From Sedimentisphaerales bacterium (GTDB taxonomy: Bacteria; Planctomycetota; Phycisphaerae; Sedimentisphaerales; Anaerobacaceae), in assembly GCA_016932095.1 (NCBI GenBank), contig JAFGDN010000038.1, forward strand, positions 1 through 63,274: a stretch of DNA of 63,274 nucleotides, in the 5' to 3' direction. Shown here piece by piece: positions 60,482 to 63,274 of this stretch; position 1 is the first letter of the stretch; the number at the start of each line of letters is the position of its first letter. The position numbers were made by a program, and so were the translations under genes. The notes beneath the pieces were generated by a model. It did not search any database. It was given only the letters and a program-made list of their open reading frames with translations, and was not told the DNA's origin.

Positions 60482-62140
60482 ATGAATATGTTTTGTTATC
60501 AGTGTGAGCAGACCGCCAAAGGCATCGGCTGCACCGCCTTCGGTAACTGCGGCAAAGACCCACAGACAGCGACGCTTCAGGACCTCTTGATTTACGCCAT
60601 CAAAGACATATCCCGCTACGCCCACAGGGCAAGGCAATTGGGCAGCATCGACAAAAGCGTCAACGTCTTCACCGTCGAAGCGTTATTCAGCACCCTTACA
60701 AACGTCAATTTCGACCCCGTCAGGTTTCAGACCTTTCTCATTGAAGCCGCCTCGCTCCGCGAAAGGGCAAAATCACTCTACGAAACCGCCTCAAAACGCA
60801 AAGGCCAAACCCCTGAACAATTCACCTGTGATGTCCAGTGGTGGACCGGACTCGGCTCGCTCGATGCTCTCCTCGAAAAGGGGCTCCTCGTCGGCATACA
60901 GGAAAAAATCAACAAGCTCGGCCCCGACGTCGCAGGCCTTCAGGAATTAATCGTCTATGGCCTCAAGGGCGCATCTGCCTACATTGACCACGCCGCAATC
61001 CTCGGCAAAGAGGACGACGCCGTTTACGCCTTCATACATAAAACACTCGCTCGCCTCACCCAAAAACCAGCCGACGTCGGCGAATTATTCCAGACCGCCC
61101 TCGATACCGGCGCAATGAATCTTAAAGCAATGGAAATGCTCGATTTTGCCAACACCGGCGCCTATGGCCACCCCGAGCCGACGCAGGTTCGAATTACACC
61201 TCTCAAAGGCAAATGTATCGTTGTTTCTGGCCACGACCTTAAAGACCTCGAAGAGCTGCTCAAACAGACACAGGGTAAAAATATCAACGTCTATACCCAC
61301 GGCGAAATGCTTCCCTGCAACGCCTACCCGGGCCTTAAAAAGTACAGGCGCCTCGTCGGCAACTTCGGCGGCGCCTGGCAGGACCAGCGCATCGAATTTG
61401 ACCGCTTCCCCGGTGCTATTCTTATGACAACCAACTGCCTCCAAAAACCCAAAGACACCTACAAATCCCGTATCTTCACTTCCGGTCTCGTCGGCTGGCC
61501 CGATGTAACTCATATCACTAACCGTGATTTCACCCCCGTCATCAACGCTGCCCTCGCCGCCCCCGGCTTTACAGAAGATGAACCCGAAAAATTCATCACT
61601 ATCGGCTTCGCCCGAAACGCCGCCCTTGCCGTCGCCCCCAAAATCATCGACCTCGTCAAAAAAGGCAAAATCAGGCGCTTCTTCCTCATCGGCGGCTGCG
61701 ACGGCGCTAAGCCGGGTAGAAACTACTACACCGATTTCGCACAGAAACTCCCCCGCGATTGCGTCATTCTCACCCTCGCCTGCGGCAAATACCGCTTCAA
61801 CAAGCTCGATTTCGGCTCTATCGACGGCATCCCGCGACTCCTCGATTGCGGCCAGTGCAACGACGCCTACTCCGCAGTCCAAATCGCGCTCGCACTCGCA
61901 CAGGCCTTCAACTGTGGCGTAAATGACCTGCCCTTGTCGCTTGTCCTGTCCTGGTATGAGCAAAAGGCCGTCGCTATCCTGCTTACACTGCTCCACCTCG
62001 GCATAAAAAATATCAAGCTCGGCCCCACTCTGCCCGCCTTTCTCAGCAAAAACGCCCTCGACGTCCTCGTCGAAAAATTCAGCATCAGCCCCGTCGGCGA
62101 CGTAGATAAAGATATGAAAGATATGTTAGGAGTGTCTTGA
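60482..62140 (+). CDS. hcp: Hydroxylamine reductase, hybrid cluster protein
   Basis: 552 residues. N-terminal cysteines Cys5, Cys8, Cys17, Cys23 (C-x2-C-x8-C-x5-C) match the Desulfovibrio (class I) spacing for the [4Fe-4S] cluster. Hybrid-cluster ligands are seen in THGEMLPCNAYPGLKKYRRL, LMTTNCLQKPKD, LACGKYRFN and DCGQCNDAYSAVQIA. Hcp reduces hydroxylamine or NO and is induced by nitrosative stress. No hcr reductase gene is adjacent. It follows the cupin gene after 42 bases and ends 8 bases before a permease. Confidence 0.96.
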   Translation: MNMFCYQCEQTAKGIGCTAFGNCGKDPQTATLQDLLIYAIKDISRYAHRARQLGSIDKSVNVFTVEALFSTLTNVNFDPVRFQTFLIEAASLRERAKSLYETASKRKGQTPEQFTCDVQWWTGLGSLDALLEKGLLVGIQEKINKLGPDVAGLQELIVYGLKGASAYIDHAAILGKEDDAVYAFIHKTLARLTQKPADVGELFQTALDTGAMNLKAMEMLDFANTGAYGHPEPTQVRITPLKGKCIVVSGHDLKDLEELLKQTQGKNINVYTHGEMLPCNAYPGLKKYRRLVGNFGGAWQDQRIEFDRFPGAILMTTNCLQKPKDTYKSRIFTSGLVGWPDVTHITNRDFTPVINAALAAPGFTEDEPEKFITIGFARNAALAVAPKIIDLVKKGKIRRFFLIGGCDGAKPGRNYYTDFAQKLPRDCVILTLACGKYRFNKLDFGSIDGIPRLLDCGQCNDAYSAVQIALALAQAFNCGVNDLPLSLVLSWYEQKAVAILLTLLHLGIKNIKLGPTLPAFLSKNALDVLVEKFSISPVGDVDKDMKDMLGVS

Positions 62141-62148
62141 TATAAGGT

Positions 62149-63186
62149 TTGATTATGACCGATTTTGTTAAATCAATTGCGTTCGGTTTCTTCGATACCG
62201 CCCTCGAAATGTCGCCCTATCTGCTCTTTGGCTTCTTTATGGCCGGCCTGCTTAGTATCCTCATCTCGCCTCAGCTTGTCGAACGGCACTTGGGAGGAAG
62301 GGGAATCTGGCCCGTCGTCAAGGCCTCGCTTTTCGGCGTCCCGCTGCCCCTGTGCTCCTGCGGCGTCATCCCCGTTACTACCTCCCTTTACAAACACGGC
62401 GCAAGCCGCGCCTCGGCAATATCCTTTTTACTCTCCACACCACAAACCGGCATAGATAGCATCCTCGTTACATACTCACTCCTCGGCTGGGTTTTCGCTG
62501 TCTTTAGACCCATTGCCGCCTTCATAACCGGCGTCTTTGGCGGCGCTATGGTTAATCTCTTCGATAAAGCGCAGCCCCAAACGCCGGACAACAAAAATAG
62601 CTGCACTGACGAATGTTGCCGTCCTGCGTCTCGCATAAACAAGATATGGAACGGACTGCGTTACGGCTTTATTACCCTCCCGCGCGATATCGCCTGGCCG
62701 CTCGTCGTTGGTATTATAATCGCGGCTTTTATCTCCGCCCTCGTCCCAGATGATTTTTTCGCCGAAAAACTCCCCTCCGGCATACTCGCGATTCTCGTAA
62801 TGATGGCGCTCGGCATACCCGTTTACGTCTGCGCGACCGCCTCCGTCCCGATTGCCGCCGCTATGATGATGAAAGGGCTTGGCCCGGGAGCCGCCTTTGT
62901 GTTCCTCGTTACCGGCCCGGCCACTAACGCCGCCTCAATTGTTACGATTTGGAAAATCCTCGGCCGAAAGACCGCTGTCATTTATCTGCTTTCCGTCGTC
63001 GCCTGCGCACTCGCCGGCGGCCTGCTCCTCGACTTTCTCAGCGTTGGACTTGGTCCGATGGCTATGATGAATCATCACGGACGGATGCTGCCGCTGGTTG
63101 TTAATTATATTTCTGCCGCCGCTCTTTTTTTTGTCCTCGCTTTTGCTATTCTTCATTATCGTGAAAAACAGGTTTTAACGAAGTAA
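62149..63186 (+). CDS. Permease of the ArsP/SO_0444 family
   Basis: 345 residues with eight or more hydrophobic segments and the family motif PLPLCSCGVIPVTTSLYKHG early, then TPQTGIDSI and, in the second half, GIPVYVCATASVPIAAAMMM, GPATNAASI. A Cys-rich loop (NSCTDECCRP) in the middle is typical of the SO_0444-like Cu/Zn efflux subgroup. Predicted to export a metal or metalloid. Last gene of the Rrf2-led group. Confidence 0.8.
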   Translation: MIMTDFVKSIAFGFFDTALEMSPYLLFGFFMAGLLSILISPQLVERHLGGRGIWPVVKASLFGVPLPLCSCGVIPVTTSLYKHGASRASAISFLLSTPQTGIDSILVTYSLLGWVFAVFRPIAAFITGVFGGAMVNLFDKAQPQTPDNKNSCTDECCRPASRINKIWNGLRYGFITLPRDIAWPLVVGIIIAAFISALVPDDFFAEKLPSGILAILVMMALGIPVYVCATASVPIAAAMMMKGLGPGAAFVFLVTGPATNAASIVTIWKILGRKTAVIYLLSVVACALAGGLLLDFLSVGLGPMAMMNHHGRMLPLVVNYISAAALFFVLAFAILHYREKQVLTK

Positions 63187-63274
63187 TTTTAAGACTTCTG
63201 CAAAATGAGTGATTTTTAACAGAGGCAGGAACAGATAGGCGATAGATTTGAGTTACAGTCGATGATTTTGCCGC
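63187..63274. other. End of the window after the permease gene
   Basis: No gene is seen. The short remainder has no clear terminator within view. Confidence 0.5.

Noticed and set aside
1-63274. tRNA or rRNA genes
   Set aside because: No cloverleaf with the TTCRANY loop and acceptor arms, and no rRNA signature, was recognised by eye; a small tRNA could still be missed.

Overview
The window looks like a chromosomal segment of an anaerobic or microaerophilic Gram-negative bacterium, most probably a planctomycete of the Phycisphaerae type. This is an inference from three things: lipopolysaccharide (Kdo) and Lpt-type genes; anaerobe enzymes (2-oxoacid:ferredoxin oxidoreductase, desulfoferrodoxin, flavodiiron protein, class I Hcp, phosphoketolase/acetate kinase); and many dispersed hairpin repeats with HNH-AP2 endonuclease genes in the spacers. 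No rRNA or tRNA gene was recognised. Most genes have fairly GC-rich, uniform composition; the block around 4.0-11.0 kb is clearly richer in A+T.

Layout. (1) 0.3-4.0 kb: Kdo/LPS start block (kdsD, kdsC, a very large LptC/OstA-like protein). (2) 4.0-11.8 kb: accessory island with a membrane protein plus KAP-type P-loop NTPase, HNH-AP2 endonuclease genes, orphan secreted proteins and an MNT-HEPN pair, separated by hairpin repeats. Two families of structured direct repeats bracket the cargo genes. (3) 11.8-17.7 kb: HAD phosphatase and an acyl-CoA dehydrogenase/etfA/etfB operon interrupted by a zinc-ribbon TIR/deoxyribosyltransferase-like gene. (4) 17.8-26.6 kb: tail-anchored Ser/Thr kinase, APH-family kinase, MGDG-synthase-like glycosyltransferase, an EF-G paralogue, a beta-barrel protein with a structured-looking leader, a PEGA lipoprotein. 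(5) 26.8-31.4 kb: pilT, a PilB/GspE relative that has lost its Walker A lysine, and a CvpA-like membrane protein. (6) 31.7-43.4 kb: phosphoketolase and acetate kinase, bL27, thioredoxin-like lipoprotein, SGNH esterase, CPA antiporter, rnpA, MerR regulator, MlaD protein, GH27 alpha-galactosidase.

(7) 43.6-59.6 kb: a long co-directional run that reads as an oxidant-defence and redox island: rubrerythrin, thiol peroxidase, flavodiiron protein, desulfoferrodoxin, ferritin-like protein, nqrB-C-D-E-F (no nqrA), a conserved unknown, rubredoxin, glucose-6-phosphate dehydrogenase, a second ferritin-like protein, a nickel superoxide dismutase with a secretion signal, korAB-like oxidoreductase, a DUF2400 protein and a transglutaminase-like protein. 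Reductant from Zwf, Kor and NADH could feed rubredoxin, which reduces the flavodiiron protein, superoxide reductase and rubrerythrin. (8) 59.6-63.2 kb: an Rrf2 regulator with a palindromic operator over its own -10 box, then cupin, hybrid cluster protein and permease genes, probably a nitrosative/metal stress operon.

The best candidates for something undescribed are the structured-repeat-bounded cassettes with the KAP NTPase pair, the TIR-like gene inside the etf operon, and the nqrA-less NQR cluster embedded in the oxidant-defence island.
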